Below are positions 43,124 through 52,528 of a stretch of 64,000 bases of DNA, one piece after another. Source of the DNA: Pleionea mediterranea (GTDB lineage Bacteria > Pseudomonadota > Gammaproteobacteria > Enterobacterales > Kangiellaceae); the NCBI RefSeq assembly GCF_003148745.1, contig NZ_QGGU01000014.1:1-64000 (forward strand), in the 5' to 3' direction. The notes under the pieces are model-generated. The model had not been told where the DNA came from and searched no databases. It saw only the letters and a program-made list of their open reading frames with translations. The position numbers and the translations under genes are program-made. Numbering within the stretch: the first letter of the stretch is position 1; every line of letters starts with the position of its first letter.

Positions 43124-44029
43124 TTAACCTTTACCTTTAGTACGCGTTTTATTGGGCTTGGCTTCTTTTTCAATAAACTCAAATAATAAACCGGCAATGT
43201 CTTTGTCGGTTGCTTTTTCTATCCCTTCAAGACCGGGCGATGAATTAACTTCCATCACAACCGGGCCACTGTTGGATCGTAAAATATCCACACCACACAT
43301 ATTTAGCCCCATTGCTTTGGCGGCCTGAATGGCGGTTTTTCGTTCAGATGGTTTAAGCTTTATAAGCTCGGCACTGCCACCACGGTGTAAGTTGGAACGG
43401 AACTCGCCAGGCGCTGCTTGTCGTTTCATTGCGGCAACAACTTTATCGCCAATGACCAGGCAACGAATGTCAGCACCGCCGGCTTCTTTAATGTATTCCT
43501 GAATTAATATATTGGCTTTTAATCCCATAAAAGCTTCGATGATACTTTCTGCCGCCTTGCGGGTTTCTGCAAGCACAACACCAATACCCTGAGTACCCTC
43601 AAGTAATTTGATAACCACTGGCGCACCGCCAACATTTTTCAATAAGTCATCAATTTTATCGGGGTTACGAGCAAACCCTGTACGTGGCAAACCAATGCCT
43701 TTGCGTGATAATAATTGCAACGAGCGAAGTTTATCGCGCGAGCGACTGATAGCCACCGACTCATTAATCGAATAAGTTCCCATCATTTCAAATTGCCGTA
43801 CCACCGCTGTGCCATAAAAAGTAATGGAAGCGCCAATACGTGGAATGATGGCGTCGTATTTAGGCAGGGCTTCACCTTTGTAACGAACCGTTGGGCGATT
43901 TGACGTAATGTCCATGTAGCAGTGCAACGTATCAATGACGTCCACTTCATGTCCGGCTGCAATGCCTGCTTCTTGTAAGCGACGAGTCGAATAAAGAGAA
44001 GGGTTGCGCGACAGTATTGCAATTCTCAT
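43124..44029 (-). CDS. rimK: ATP-grasp ligase RimK
   Basis: A 301-residue ATP-grasp enzyme: [40 protein letters not shown], the P-loop-like [20 protein letters not shown] and metal site [16 protein letters not shown]. In E. coli RimK adds glutamate residues to the C-terminus of ribosomal protein S6 and makes poly-alpha-glutamate. Here it heads an operon with an AstE-like and a retropepsin-like gene. The residue added or the target may differ from E. coli. Confidence 0.94.
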   Translation of the reverse strand: MRIAILSRNPSLYSTRRLQEAGIAAGHEVDVIDTLHCYMDITSNRPTVRYKGEALPKYDAIIPRIGASITFYGTAVVRQFEMMGTYSINESVAISRSRDKLRSLQLLSRKGIGLPRTGFARNPDKIDDLLKNVGGAPVVIKLLEGTQGIGVVLAETRKAAESIIEAFMGLKANILIQEYIKEAGGADIRCLVIGDKVVAAMKRQAAPGEFRSNLHRGGSAELIKLKPSERKTAIQAAKAMGLNMCGVDILRSNSGPVVMEVNSSPGLEGIEKATDKDIAGLLFEFIEKEAKPNKTRTKGKG

Positions 44030-44094
44030 AAATTTTTATCCTGTGCTTTGCGTGGGTAGATGGCGATTAATCAAGAGCAAGACATGCCTCGGAA

Positions 44095-44577
44095 TTAATC
44101 ACGAAAGTTATCAAATTGAAACGGCTGATCAAGTTCTGCTTCACGAACAATGGCCATGGTTGATTGTAAGTCGTCGCGCTTTTTTCCCGTTACGCGAACT
44201 TTATCACCCTGTATAGACGCTTGAACTTTTAATTTGGAATCTTTAATTAACTTAACCAACTTTTTTGCAATGTCTTTGTCGATGCCTTGAATAAAGCTGA
44301 CTAATTTTGAATAGGTTTTTCCCGAATGTTCAACATCGCCAGATTTTAACGAGCGAGGATCAATTTTTCGTTTGGTACAATTGTTGCGCAAAATGTCCAT
44401 CATTTGTTGTACCTGAAAATCACTTTCACTGATGACTTTAACTCCGTCATCTTTTAACTCGAAAGAAGCGTCAACATTTTTAAAATCGTAGCGTGTTGTT
44501 AGCTCGCGATTAGCGTTTTCTATGGCGTTGCGAATTTCGGTGTTATCAACCTCGGTCACAATATCAAATGAGGGCAT
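44095..44577 (-). CDS. yajQ: YajQ-family nucleotide-binding protein
   Basis: A 160-residue protein aligning end to end with E. coli Yaj[61 protein letters not shown] and [20 protein letters not shown]. YajQ-like proteins bind cyclic di-GMP in Xanthomonas and other species, acting as transcription co-regulators. It lies 65 bp upstream of rimK on the same strand; in Pseudomonas RimK activity is reported to respond to YajQ-linked cyclic di-GMP signalling, which makes the adjacency notable. Confidence 0.93.
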   Translation of the reverse strand: MPSFDIVTEVDNTEIRNAIENANRELTTRYDFKNVDASFELKDDGVKVISESDFQVQQMMDILRNNCTKRKIDPRSLKSGDVEHSGKTYSKLVSFIQGIDKDIAKKLVKLIKDSKLKVQASIQGDKVRVTGKKRDDLQSTMAIVREAELDQPFQFDNFRD

Positions 44578-44639
44578 AAAGTGTTCCTTAAATAATCAGT
44601 CGAATGCTTGTGTTAGTAAGTTTATAGTAATGGATTAAA

Positions 44640-44680
44640 GTTAGTTTAACACGAAGTTTTCGCAAGTGTTAAAAGCTAAC
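44640..44680. repeat. Hairpin upstream of yajQ
   Basis: GTTAG-TTTAACAC pairs with GTGTTAAA-ag-CTAAC around gaagttttcgcaa. It is palindromic on both strands, with the cores in the reverse order of an attC, so it is not an integron site. It may be a terminator or operator. The rest of 44578-44966 holds no gene. Confidence 0.5.
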
Positions 44681-44708
44681 CTGAACGATAATAGAGGGCG
44701 ATGGGCTA

Positions 44709-44777
44709 TAAAAAGCAAGATGTCAGGGTAAAAAGCAAGATGGCTGGGTAAAAAGTAAGTTGATAGGGTTAAAAGCT
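44709..44777. repeat. 20-bp tandem repeat, about 3.4 copies
   Basis: Units TAAAAAGCAAGATGTCAGGG (44709), TAAAAAGCAAGATGGCTGGG (44729) and TAAAAAGTAAGTTGATAGGG (44749) are followed by a partial copy. The array is in the yajQ-DUF885 intergenic region. Confidence 0.85.
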
Positions 44778-44966
44778 GCGCCACTGGATGAAAACCATGG
44801 CATGCTGTGGCACACTGCACAAAAATAGCCATCACAGCTTGTGATTATTCGGGTAGTATTATTCCAAGAAGAGCCGCGCTGCGGCTGCCTGAACCTTGCT
44901 TATTGAGTGATTTGGTAATAATGACTCAATTTTAACGACAAACATTTTATGTAAGGACTTTTTGAT

Positions 44967-46892
44967 ATGAACGTTTGGTTTAAATGGTCATTGCCTCTGT
45001 TATTGAGCGTGCTAATGGCCTGTGACTCAAAAGATGATGGCGTTAATGAAAGTGGCGACGAAACCAGCCCTCCATCATCCGTGGGTGAGCAACCCGAGCA
45101 AGTCAAAACCGATGACGAAAGTTATTCGGCACCGGAACAACAATTGAATGATTTGTTTGTTGACGCCCGTGAAACCTTGTTTCAGGCACGTCCTGTTGCG
45201 GCAACTTTATACGGAATGGCACAAAAAGATGTGGGTGACTATTACACCAGTCAGTTACCGGATTTTACGCCTGAGTCGGAAGCCGGGTTTCGCCAGTCAT
45301 TGCTGCAACTGTCACAACAGTTAACGCAGTTAGAAAGCGCAGAGTTATCGCAACAGGCAAAAGAAAATAAACAGGTGATGGCGAATATTACCCGCTACTT
45401 TGCCGGTGATCCTGCGTTTTCCATTGGTTACATAGATACCTGGATGGGCTTATCGCCGTTTGTGATTAATCAGATCAACGGGCCGCTAATTGATGTGCCA
45501 CGTACCATGCAAAACGATCAAAAAATTACCAACGAGCAAGAGGCGCTGGATTACATTGGTCGATTGGCGCAGTTTGATCAATTTGTTGCCGGTATTGAGC
45601 AAAAGTTTGAGCACGACATGGCAAAGGGATGGATTGCTCCAAAAGTGGTACTGCAAGGTGCGCATCGTTATCTGAACAAGTTTTTAAAGCCAGAGCCAGC
45701 GCGTCATCCTTTAATGGAAGAGTTCAAGCAAAAGCTCAATTCATTAGAAGACTTAACTCTTGAAAAGAAAAATATTTTAATCGATGAAGCCATGCGTCAG
45801 ATGACTCAGGTGGTGTATCCGGCTTATCAGGGCATAACCGAGAAAGTGGCTTCGGCGATTGATAAAGGGCGTGATGAAGATGGCATTTGGGCTCAGCCAG
45901 AAGGTGCTGCTTATTATAAAGACGCGATACGTCAGTTGGGTGACAGTGATCTATCGCCAGAAGCCATCCATCAAATTGGTCTGGATGAAGTGGCTCGCAT
46001 CAGTAAGGAAATGGATCAGATCCTTACGATTCAAGGTTATAAAAAAGGCTCTGTGGGTGAGCGAATGGTTTCCATTACTCACGAAGGGCGTTTTTTGTAT
46101 GAAGATTCAAAACAGGGCCGCGCAAATTTACTGAATGATTTAAACGGTTATATCGATGAGATTAATCAGAAGATGCCAGAATTGTTCAAAACCAAGCCGC
46201 CGTATCAGGTTGAAGTGCGGGCGTTTCCGGTTGAAGTACAAGACGGTGCCCCAGGTGGACAATACACACCGCCGGCTGTGGATGGTTCAAAACCGGGCAT
46301 TTACTGGATCAATCTGCGAGATATGACGGCCAACCCAAAGTTCAGTTTAAAAACTTTAACCTATCATGAAGCGAATCCCGGTCATCATTGGCAGGTGGCG
46401 TTAAATCTGGCACAGGATGACTTACCTTTTTTAAGACGTATCGCACCTTACAACGCTTATGTAGAAGGTTGGGCGCTTTATTCAGAACTAGTCGCAAAGG
46501 AAATGGGCATGTACCATCAGGATCCCTTTGGTGATTTGGGGCGATTGCAGGCTGAATTGTTTAGAGCAGTAAGGTTGGTGGTGGACACGGGTTTACACCA
46601 TAAAAAATGGACCCGCGAGCAGGCCATTGATTATATGAGTAAAACCACCGGTTCTGCCAAGTCGGACGTTGTCTCTGAAATTGAGCGCTATATGGCGTGG
46701 CCGGGACAAGCGCTCGGTTATAAACTGGGCATGTTAAAAATTGTAAAACTGCGGCAACAGGCCGAGAAAGCACTGGGTGATAAATTTGATTTGGCCGAGT
46801 TTCATGATTTGATTTTACTTGGCGGTGCCGTGCCCATGACTGTACTTGAGCAAAAAATTAATCGCTGGATTGATTTAAAACAAAAAGGATGA
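44967..46892 (+). CDS. DUF885 family lipoprotein, probable metallohydrolase
   Basis: A 641-residue lipoprotein: lipobox LLSVLMAC (Cys19), an acidic Ser/Asp/Pro-rich linker to about residue 55, then a long helical DUF885 domain. The signature TYHEANPGHHWQVAL contains a HExxxGHH zinc-site pattern, and AYVEGWALYSELVAKEMG a second conserved part with Glu ligands. Family members are thought to be gluzincin-like peptidases of the envelope. Its 3' end shows a tandem repeat of AAACAAAAAGGATGA that spans the stop codon. Confidence 0.85.
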   Translation: MNVWFKWSLPLLLSVLMACDSKDDGVNESGDETSPPSSVGEQPEQVKTDDESYSAPEQQLNDLFVDARETLFQARPVAATLYGMAQKDVGDYYTSQLPDFTPESEAGFRQSLLQLSQQLTQLESAELSQQAKENKQVMANITRYFAGDPAFSIGYIDTWMGLSPFVINQINGPLIDVPRTMQNDQKITNEQEALDYIGRLAQFDQFVAGIEQKFEHDMAKGWIAPKVVLQGAHRYLNKFLKPEPARHPLMEEFKQKLNSLEDLTLEKKNILIDEAMRQMTQVVYPAYQGITEKVASAIDKGRDEDGIWAQPEGAAYYKDAIRQLGDSDLSPEAIHQIGLDEVARISKEMDQILTIQGYKKGSVGERMVSITHEGRFLYEDSKQGRANLLNDLNGYIDEINQKMPELFKTKPPYQVEVRAFPVEVQDGAPGGQYTPPAVDGSKPGIYWINLRDMTANPKFSLKTLTYHEANPGHHWQVALNLAQDDLPFLRRIAPYNAYVEGWALYSELVAKEMGMYHQDPFGDLGRLQAELFRAVRLVVDTGLHHKKWTREQAIDYMSKTTGSAKSDVVSEIERYMAWPGQALGYKLGMLKIVKLRQQAEKALGDKFDLAEFHDLILLGGAVPMTVLEQKINRWIDLKQKG

Positions 46893-46948
46893 TCTAAACA
46901 AAAAGGATGAATCTAAACAAAAAATCAAATTGAAAAAATAATACATTT

Positions 46949-47000
46949 ATCTGCCGTACACATTTATTGCTGATAGTTTCAATGAATGTGTGCGGCAGAT
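46949..47000. terminator. Terminator between DUF885 and HupE genes
   Basis: ATCTGCCG.ACACATT pairs with AATGTGT.CGGCAGAT, a 15-bp stem with a single mismatch, placed between converging genes. Confidence 0.82.
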
Positions 47001-47034
47001 TTAACTTAAGTTGTTTTTAATAGTATTGAATTAC

Positions 47035-48231
47035 TCAACCAATAATATTCAGTCGCTCTAAAATCCAGAAGCCACCAAACAGTGCAATGGCGGTGGCGCT
47101 TGCAGGAATAACAATGCCTCTTGCGGTTGTAAATCGGCGCAGTAAATAAAAGACTGGCAACGTCAGCAGCACAATCACTAATTGACCCACTTCTACGCCC
47201 AAATTAAACGCCAGCACACCAAGCACTTGATTGTGTTGTGGCAATCCAAGTTCACCCAGCGCACCGGCAAATCCCATTCCATGAAGCAAGCCAAAGGCAA
47301 AGGTTAACCAGCCCAGACGAGTCACCCACTGGGTAATAACATTGATGGCGGCAAACATGACCGAAAGGGCAATGCCGGTTTCAATCCACTGTGAAGGCAG
47401 GTTGATCCAGCCAAGTGCGGTTAAAATTAGGGTTAACGAATGCGCCAGAGTGAAAAAGGTCACCAGCCAGGCGACGTGTTTCAATAATTGCAGCAGACTG
47501 CGATCATCGTTTGTCGATGCTGCTGTTTGAACGGTTGAAGAAGCGGTTTTGTTAGCGATTCTTCTGGAACTTTGGTAGCCAGCTAAAGGTAATATCAAGG
47601 CCAGTAAAAATAAAATATGATCGAGACCAATCCAGATATGAATGACCCCTTGCTGCCAGTAAAAGTTAAACGTATCCCAGGCAGTTTGCGGTTCATAACT
47701 GAATTCAAAAGATGTTTTTTGTTGCGATAATATTTGTTGTTGCACCGACGACTGTTCGGATTGTTCTGTGCGCCAGTTGATGAGTAATTTATGTTGCGGT
47801 AATCGAGCAAAAAATGCCTGATAACTGACTTGAATGGAGTCCGATGTTGCGCATTGAATACTTAATGGCAGGCGCAATAGCGTTTCGTCGTAACTGGTCA
47901 TCAGTTTAGCCGAATCTTGCCAGCTTATGGCGCAGGGCGTTGCCTGTTTAAATTGTAGATTAGCGGTTAAGTAGTTATGAATATCCGGCAGTGATGTCAG
48001 GGTTTCTTGCCAGGTCAACTTGCCGTCGTTATTGCGATCAACGCCGACTTGTTGTTGCAAATCTTGCAATCGAAGTGCAATAAAACCGTGATGATTATTG
48101 TCCGCGTCTGCCTTTAGTGATAGCTGTGCGGTACTGAATTCATGGGCCGATAATGAATTGCAAAACAATGATGCTGTTGATAGCGCAAAATACAATGAAA
48201 CGGTAAACAGAGTCTGCTGAAAAAACCTCAT
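47035..48231 (-). CDS. HupE/UreJ-family membrane protein
   Basis: A 398-residue protein with a signal peptide (residues 1-29) and a periplasmic domain to about residue 190, which includes an EF-hand-like loop DRNNDGKLTWQE. Then about six TM helices with the HupE/UreJ_2 signatures GVIHIWIGLDHILFLLAL, FFTLAHSLTLILTALGW and GLLHGMGFAGALGELGLP, rich in His/Asp ligands within helices. HupE and UreJ are nickel or cobalt permeases; the substrate here is not established. Last gene of the ECF-linked group; its start directly abuts the stop of the preceding gene. Confidence 0.88.
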   Translation of the reverse strand: MRFFQQTLFTVSLYFALSTASLFCNSLSAHEFSTAQLSLKADADNNHHGFIALRLQDLQQQVGVDRNNDGKLTWQETLTSLPDIHNYLTANLQFKQATPCAISWQDSAKLMTSYDETLLRLPLSIQCATSDSIQVSYQAFFARLPQHKLLINWRTEQSEQSSVQQQILSQQKTSFEFSYEPQTAWDTFNFYWQQGVIHIWIGLDHILFLLALILPLAGYQSSRRIANKTASSTVQTAASTNDDRSLLQLLKHVAWLVTFFTLAHSLTLILTALGWINLPSQWIETGIALSVMFAAINVITQWVTRLGWLTFAFGLLHGMGFAGALGELGLPQHNQVLGVLAFNLGVEVGQLVIVLLTLPVFYLLRRFTTARGIVIPASATAIALFGGFWILERLNIIG

Positions 48232-49595
48232 TATGGTGTCTCACTTTTTTGGTTTAAGGCTTGTTTCAAACGTTGAGGCTTCGCGGCTTGTTGCGGCGGT
48301 GATTCTGACAGGCGTTGGGCCTGACTTAACAATTGTCGATCAAAATATTCTTTTGCCCGTGCCCAGTTTTTATTGGCCCAGTGTAAAGCCTTATCGGCAT
48401 CGGGCGAAACATAGACATAGAAATAAGCTAAATCGGCGGCGTGCTGTTGATCGTTTCTCAGGGCGCGTAATGCCATTTTTTTCGACAGCTTTTGCTGCCA
48501 GTAAGTCCCACGTTGAGTCAACAACTCCGCTCGTGCCAGTCGAACCAGTAAACTGTCTTCAAGCGTGTTTTTATTGTCTGCCAGTTGACTGATGTGCTGA
48601 TAAACCTTTAATGGCTTATTGGCAAGAAACTGACTGTCGGCCCATTGCAGTAACTGACTGACCGGTGCTTTATTCAGCTCAAAAGCAAACCATTGTTGCG
48701 CTTCCGGAATTAAATTTTGATGCAAGGCGTTGTTGCCGAGCAATCGGTGCAACCATCGTGTAATTGTTACTGGTGCCGATGGGTACTGGTTTTTTAAACG
48801 CAATAACTGTTGATAAATAACACTGTGTTTTTGTTGCCACTGTTCGGTTGGTTTAGCGCTACTCACCTGTTGATAAAACAGCGCATCACTTCGGGCATCC
48901 AGCAAACACAGTTGAGAAATTAATAAATCGGCGGTGCCAATTAATCCGCGGCAAATTTGTTCTGCCTGGTTGGGATCACCCTGTATCTGTTGCAGTCGTG
49001 CTTTTGTCAGTTGAGCCTGCGGGTAACCTGATTGTTGTTTTGAAATCGTGTTTAACCAATGATGCGCCTGCTCAAACTGATGTTGCTGTTGCAGCACATT
49101 GGCCTGAGCGAGAATCGTTCGCTGTTTTTGTTTTTCGGTTAATTCAGTCAATTGTATGACGGCAGAGTTCGTTTGATTTATTGCATCCGTTTTCTGCGCA
49201 TTATTGCCACCCTTGATCATAGTGTTTTTCGTCACAGGTTTACTGGCGTTTTGAAACTCGGCTGACTGTGTAATTGCTTGCAGCAATGGTTCTATCAACG
49301 CTTCAACATAGCCATAAAATCGACTGTTACCAGGCTGTACCGCCTGTTTTAAATAGGCTTCGATTAAATTAAGTCGTGCATCAATGTTTTGCGGGGATTG
49401 CTGAAAGTTTGTGAGCGCCTGTTTTACCGTGGCCGGTAAATTTTCCGTACTGTTGAAGTTGGCGATCACTGTGTCGCCACTCGGCGGTACCCAGACGTTT
49501 TCCTTTGCCTGAACCGGACAACACAACAACAGCGCGGTTAGCGCTGTTGTTGTGATATATCGGGATTTAATTTGAGATAACTTATTGAGAGCCAC
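48231..49595 (-). CDS. Exported helical repeat (TPR-like) protein
   Basis: About 454 residues: signal sequence ending LTALLLCCPVQA, then helical pairs typical of tetratricopeptide-like repeats, for example ILAQANVLQQQHQFEQAHHW and YPQAQLTKARLQQIQGDPNQ. Gln-rich throughout. It probably acts as a periplasmic scaffold. The frame could extend to ATG 49655 or 49637, but GTG 49595, overlapping the preceding stop by 14 bases with GGTGGA upstream, gives a signal peptide at the N-terminus. Lies between the lipoprotein and HupE genes. Confidence 0.72.
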   Translation of the reverse strand: MALNKLSQIKSRYITTTALTALLLCCPVQAKENVWVPPSGDTVIANFNSTENLPATVKQALTNFQQSPQNIDARLNLIEAYLKQAVQPGNSRFYGYVEALIEPLLQAITQSAEFQNASKPVTKNTMIKGGNNAQKTDAINQTNSAVIQLTELTEKQKQRTILAQANVLQQQHQFEQAHHWLNTISKQQSGYPQAQLTKARLQQIQGDPNQAEQICRGLIGTADLLISQLCLLDARSDALFYQQVSSAKPTEQWQQKHSVIYQQLLRLKNQYPSAPVTITRWLHRLLGNNALHQNLIPEAQQWFAFELNKAPVSQLLQWADSQFLANKPLKVYQHISQLADNKNTLEDSLLVRLARAELLTQRGTYWQQKLSKKMALRALRNDQQHAADLAYFYVYVSPDADKALHWANKNWARAKEYFDRQLLSQAQRLSESPPQQAAKPQRLKQALNQKSETP

Positions 49596-50091
49596 TGTCC
49601 ACCAAATCCTGATATTCGTCGGTATTGTTAACGTCATCGATGAAGGTTCGCCCATTTACGCCCGTAGGCATGTCAGAGGCTTGCTTCTGATAAACATTAC
49701 GGCTGTAGACACTGAATGTTTCCTGTTTTATGTCTACGGTAATGCTTACGGTTGCCGGAGTCGAATTGACCTCGCCATCGTTGATGACAAAGGTAAATTG
49801 ATCGTCACCGGTAAACTCTGCTGCAGGTGTGTAAGTGAAGTTACCATCGCTGGCAACAGTTACACTACCATTGGCAGGTTCACTATCGAGTGCAAAGCTC
49901 AGGGGATCACCATTGGCGTCAAAGCCATCCAGTAAACCCTCAAGCGCCGTATCGGTCACGGTGCTAACCGACTGATTATAAGCCACCGGTATGGTATTGG
50001 GTTGTGGTTCGTCATTATCGCTGTCGAACACACCGCAACCGGTGAGCGACAACAGCACAGTGGCTGATGTCAGTTTCAGTAAAGTATTCAT
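49582..50091 (-). CDS. Lipoprotein with bacterial Ig/cadherin-like domain
   Basis: A 169-residue lipoprotein (lipobox LLSLTGC, mature Cys at about residue 19). Residues 35-120 form one Ig-like/cadherin-type repeat: PVAYNQSVSTVTDTALEGLL, GFDANGDPLSFALDSEP and NGSVTVASDGNFTYTPAAEF, then GDDQFTFVINDGEVNS. DANGDPL and DSDND are calcium-site-like. A short C-terminal segment is unusual. GGAGG five bases before ATG 50091 fixes the start. Probably outer-membrane or surface exposed. Confidence 0.82.
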   Translation of the reverse strand: MNTLLKLTSATVLLSLTGCGVFDSDNDEPQPNTIPVAYNQSVSTVTDTALEGLLDGFDANGDPLSFALDSEPANGSVTVASDGNFTYTPAAEFTGDDQFTFVINDGEVNSTPATVSITVDIKQETFSVYSRNVYQKQASDMPTGVNGRTFIDDVNNTDEYQDLVDSGSQ

Positions 50092-50101
50092 CAAGTCCTC
50101 C

Positions 50102-51697
50102 TTAGTTAGGTGAGCCAGCCAGTGGCGTCAACAGATAGGGGAATGATTCGTCAAGATCGGTCGCTGAAATTGGCGCACCATCAGTAAACGGCGCATCACC
50201 AACATTCGCATCTTCCGGCATACAATAGCCCAGATTGGTTGGTGTGCCTGCTACCGGGATTTCATGGCAAAGTCGACCCATTACAACGCGAAGGGCAATA
50301 TCCACCACATCATCACCAGGACGACGGCCATTCGGGAAGCCGGCCAGGTCATCACCAATCACACCCATTGGCGACTGAGCGCCTGCGGCAACAGCAGGGA
50401 TACCGGTATTTAAGCGGATCATTTCGGAACCTGTAACGGTTTGCTGCTGGTTAACCCCCGGAAATCCGGTTAAGAAGGCTGCAACCAGATCATTACGCGG
50501 AAAGTTTGTTGGCGCAATGGTCTCAAAGTTGGTATTTAGTGTTGCGTTAACAGCGTCTTTAAACAGAATGTTTAATAGCTCTGGCAAACTGGGGTGAGTC
50601 ACATAATCAATAAACTGGCTGTCCTGCGATGGCGCATTCGACGAGAAGCGATCTTTGTCGGGTAGACCAATCACCAGCTCGTTGACCAGTGGATTACTTA
50701 AACGTGATACCTGAACCAGTGCACCGCCGTTCACTTCCGGTTTATCGAAGGTGGCGTTTGGATTCTGGATACGAGCCTGTTTTACGTGGGCTGTGGTCCA
50801 TGCACCAATAACACCATTGCCGTCACCGGTAACACAGTCGGCCGGTAATTCCAGTGCCAGTGTTGTGACGTTTTTGCCACGTAAATCATCGTTTGCTGCG
50901 TCTTGTGTGATACCGCCAGGGAAACCATTACCGTCGCCAGCACCCGGGCTGCTGTCGCCTTCAACGGGGACATAGTTTACCAGGTCAAAGGTTTCGCCAA
51001 GGTTGACCACAAAGGGATCTTTACGTTGACCAACGAATACTTTACCGGCAGTGCTGCAACCGGGAACGTTGATATCGTATTGGTATTGATCGGCGTAGGT
51101 TTGATAATCAGCGGAGGAGGTAAAGGTTTTATTACCAATATAATCCCAGGGCTTGGTAAAGGTATCGTTACCGCCAGAAGAGGTTACCGCTTGCTGCGTA
51201 CCGCTGCTCATGGGGCCTTCAACCAGACTGATTGAGTAGTTTTCAATGAAATTCAGTGCGGCGTTGTTGCCTGCACTGATGCCGCCGGCATTTTTAAGCG
51301 GAATGGCAATGTCTTTTTTACCGCCATCAGCGCCTATGGGTAATGTAATTCCGGCGCCATTGGCCGCCAAAGACTGGTTAAAGCGAAATTGAAAGGTCAT
51401 ATCTTCAATTGCATCGCCGTCGCTGTCGATGTGAATGGCATAAACTGCAGCCGGATCCATCGCAAAGTAATTTGGACCGCCTTGAGGGTCCTGCAATGGA
51501 ATGTAATTGGCTAATAAGGTCACGTATCCGCTTCGACCAGTTTCGTAACTGTTAAATACATAAAAGTCAGTGGAATCCAAAGTCGGGTATCGTGTAATGT
51601 TTGGCGCTTCTCGGTGACTTGACGCTTCTACACTGGTGCAGAAGGTTGCGCCGGCCAAACCTAAGGCCACCGCACTGGTGAGTATTGAATATTTCAT
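50102..51697 (-). CDS. Exported DUF4331 protein
   Basis: A 531-residue exported protein with signal peptide (YSILTSAVALGLAGATFCTS) and the DUF4331 domain: ASSHREAPNITRYPTLDSTD and FYVFNSYETGRSGYVTLLAN, ending in HPSLPELLNILFKDAV and LRVVMGRLCHEIPVAGTP. HIDSDGDAIEDM is a calcium-loop-like motif. Function of the family is unknown. It is commonly found with ECF sigma and permease genes. Expression likely starts at the TGCATC/CGTAA promoter 75 bp upstream. Confidence 0.9.
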   Translation of the reverse strand: MKYSILTSAVALGLAGATFCTSVEASSHREAPNITRYPTLDSTDFYVFNSYETGRSGYVTLLANYIPLQDPQGGPNYFAMDPAAVYAIHIDSDGDAIEDMTFQFRFNQSLAANGAGITLPIGADGGKKDIAIPLKNAGGISAGNNAALNFIENYSISLVEGPMSSGTQQAVTSSGGNDTFTKPWDYIGNKTFTSSADYQTYADQYQYDINVPGCSTAGKVFVGQRKDPFVVNLGETFDLVNYVPVEGDSSPGAGDGNGFPGGITQDAANDDLRGKNVTTLALELPADCVTGDGNGVIGAWTTAHVKQARIQNPNATFDKPEVNGGALVQVSRLSNPLVNELVIGLPDKDRFSSNAPSQDSQFIDYVTHPSLPELLNILFKDAVNATLNTNFETIAPTNFPRNDLVAAFLTGFPGVNQQQTVTGSEMIRLNTGIPAVAAGAQSPMGVIGDDLAGFPNGRRPGDDVVDIALRVVMGRLCHEIPVAGTPTNLGYCMPEDANVGDAPFTDGAPISATDLDESFPYLLTPLAGSPN

Positions 51698-51771
51698 AAC
51701 TGAGTACCTTCCTTTTGTTTCTGATGAATGTAACGTTTGATGTTTCTTATAAAACGATGTTTCTTATAAAG

Positions 51772-51799
51772 TTACGGGGCACCCGATGATCCGGATGCA
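51772..51799 (-). promoter_or_regulatory. ECF-type promoter of the DUF4331 operon
   Basis: On the minus strand: TGCATC (51799-51794), 17 bases, CGTAA (51776-51772). The sigma gene has the same motif with identical 17-base spacing at 53133-53106. The downstream leader also contains GATGTTTCTTATAAA twice in tandem (51739 and 51756). Confidence 0.72.
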
Positions 51800-51808
51800 A
51801 ATATTTCA

Positions 51809-52528
51809 TTAAACCCCTGAAAGTGTGATCCAGTTCGCAGTCAGGATCACCGGTCCCGTAGGGGCGCCCGTAGGTGAACCGCCTTTGGGTTCAACACTCA
51901 CGGCGAGCCCGGCGTTAAATAATTCGTCGGGCATTTTGCTTTTCAGCCAGGCCAGTTGCCCTTTTTTCGGCAATAAACCTAATGAAATCGGAGCTTTGCC
52001 GCTTTGCGGCAGCATCCAGAGCTCAAAGTCCTGAGCACTGGTCGAACTGGGTACCTGCTGAGCGGTGACATTAACCTTTGGTCCCCGTTGTTGTAGCAAC
52101 CAGGCTGATTTGTTCAGCTCAGTTTGCAGTACGGCAACGGCATTAACCGCCGCTGGTGGTGTTATCGAGGGTTGCGGCTGCAATGATTGCCAGCCAATCA
52201 CTACGGCAACCAGTAAAGCAGCTCCCGCTGTGATCCAGCCCGATAACCAGCCGAGGCGGCCAGCAGGTGCTGTTTGTGATGCGGACTGAATGGCCGATTG
52301 CCAGCCAAGTCGTTCGGTGATCCTTTGCCACAGCGATTGATCCGGTGTTATTTCGGGCAGGGATTCGGTCATCGGGTTAAGCAGTTGTTCCCACTGCCAA
52401 ACCCACTCTTGCAGTGAACGATGCTGCATTAATAACTGGTTAAAACGGCGACGGGCACCTGCGCTCATGGTGCCCAGTACGTAGCGTTTGGCCAGCTCTT
52501 CGGCGAGCTCCGATTTTAAATAATTCAT
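51809..52528 (-). CDS. RskA-type anti-sigma factor
   Basis: A 239-residue membrane protein: N-terminal sigma-binding region (LKSELAEELAKRYVLGTMS then ARRRFNQLLMQHRSLQEWVW), one TM helix (ITAGAALLVAVVIGWQ, about residues 95-115) and a periplasmic C-terminal RskA domain (AQDFELWMLPQSGKAPISLG, ending FNAGLAVSVEPKGGSPTGAP). RskA-type anti-sigmas are controlled by regulated proteolysis. Overlaps the sigma gene by four bases (ATGA). Confidence 0.92.
   Translation of the reverse strand: MNYLKSELAEELAKRYVLGTMSAGARRRFNQLLMQHRSLQEWVWQWEQLLNPMTESLPEITPDQSLWQRITERLGWQSAIQSASQTAPAGRLGWLSGWITAGAALLVAVVIGWQSLQPQPSITPPAAVNAVAVLQTELNKSAWLLQQRGPKVNVTAQQVPSSTSAQDFELWMLPQSGKAPISLGLLPKKGQLAWLKSKMPDELFNAGLAVSVEPKGGSPTGAPTGPVILTANWITLSGV

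Noticed and set aside
44640-44680. Hairpin with GTTAG and CTAAC ends considered as a solitary attC
   Set aside because: The cores are in the inverse order (GTTR on the left, YAAC on the right), so it is a plain palindrome.
44641-44835. Minus-strand 64-residue frame in the yajQ-DUF885 gap
   Set aside because: It runs through the 20-bp tandem repeat and a hairpin, has no ribosome site and no protein-like conservation pattern.
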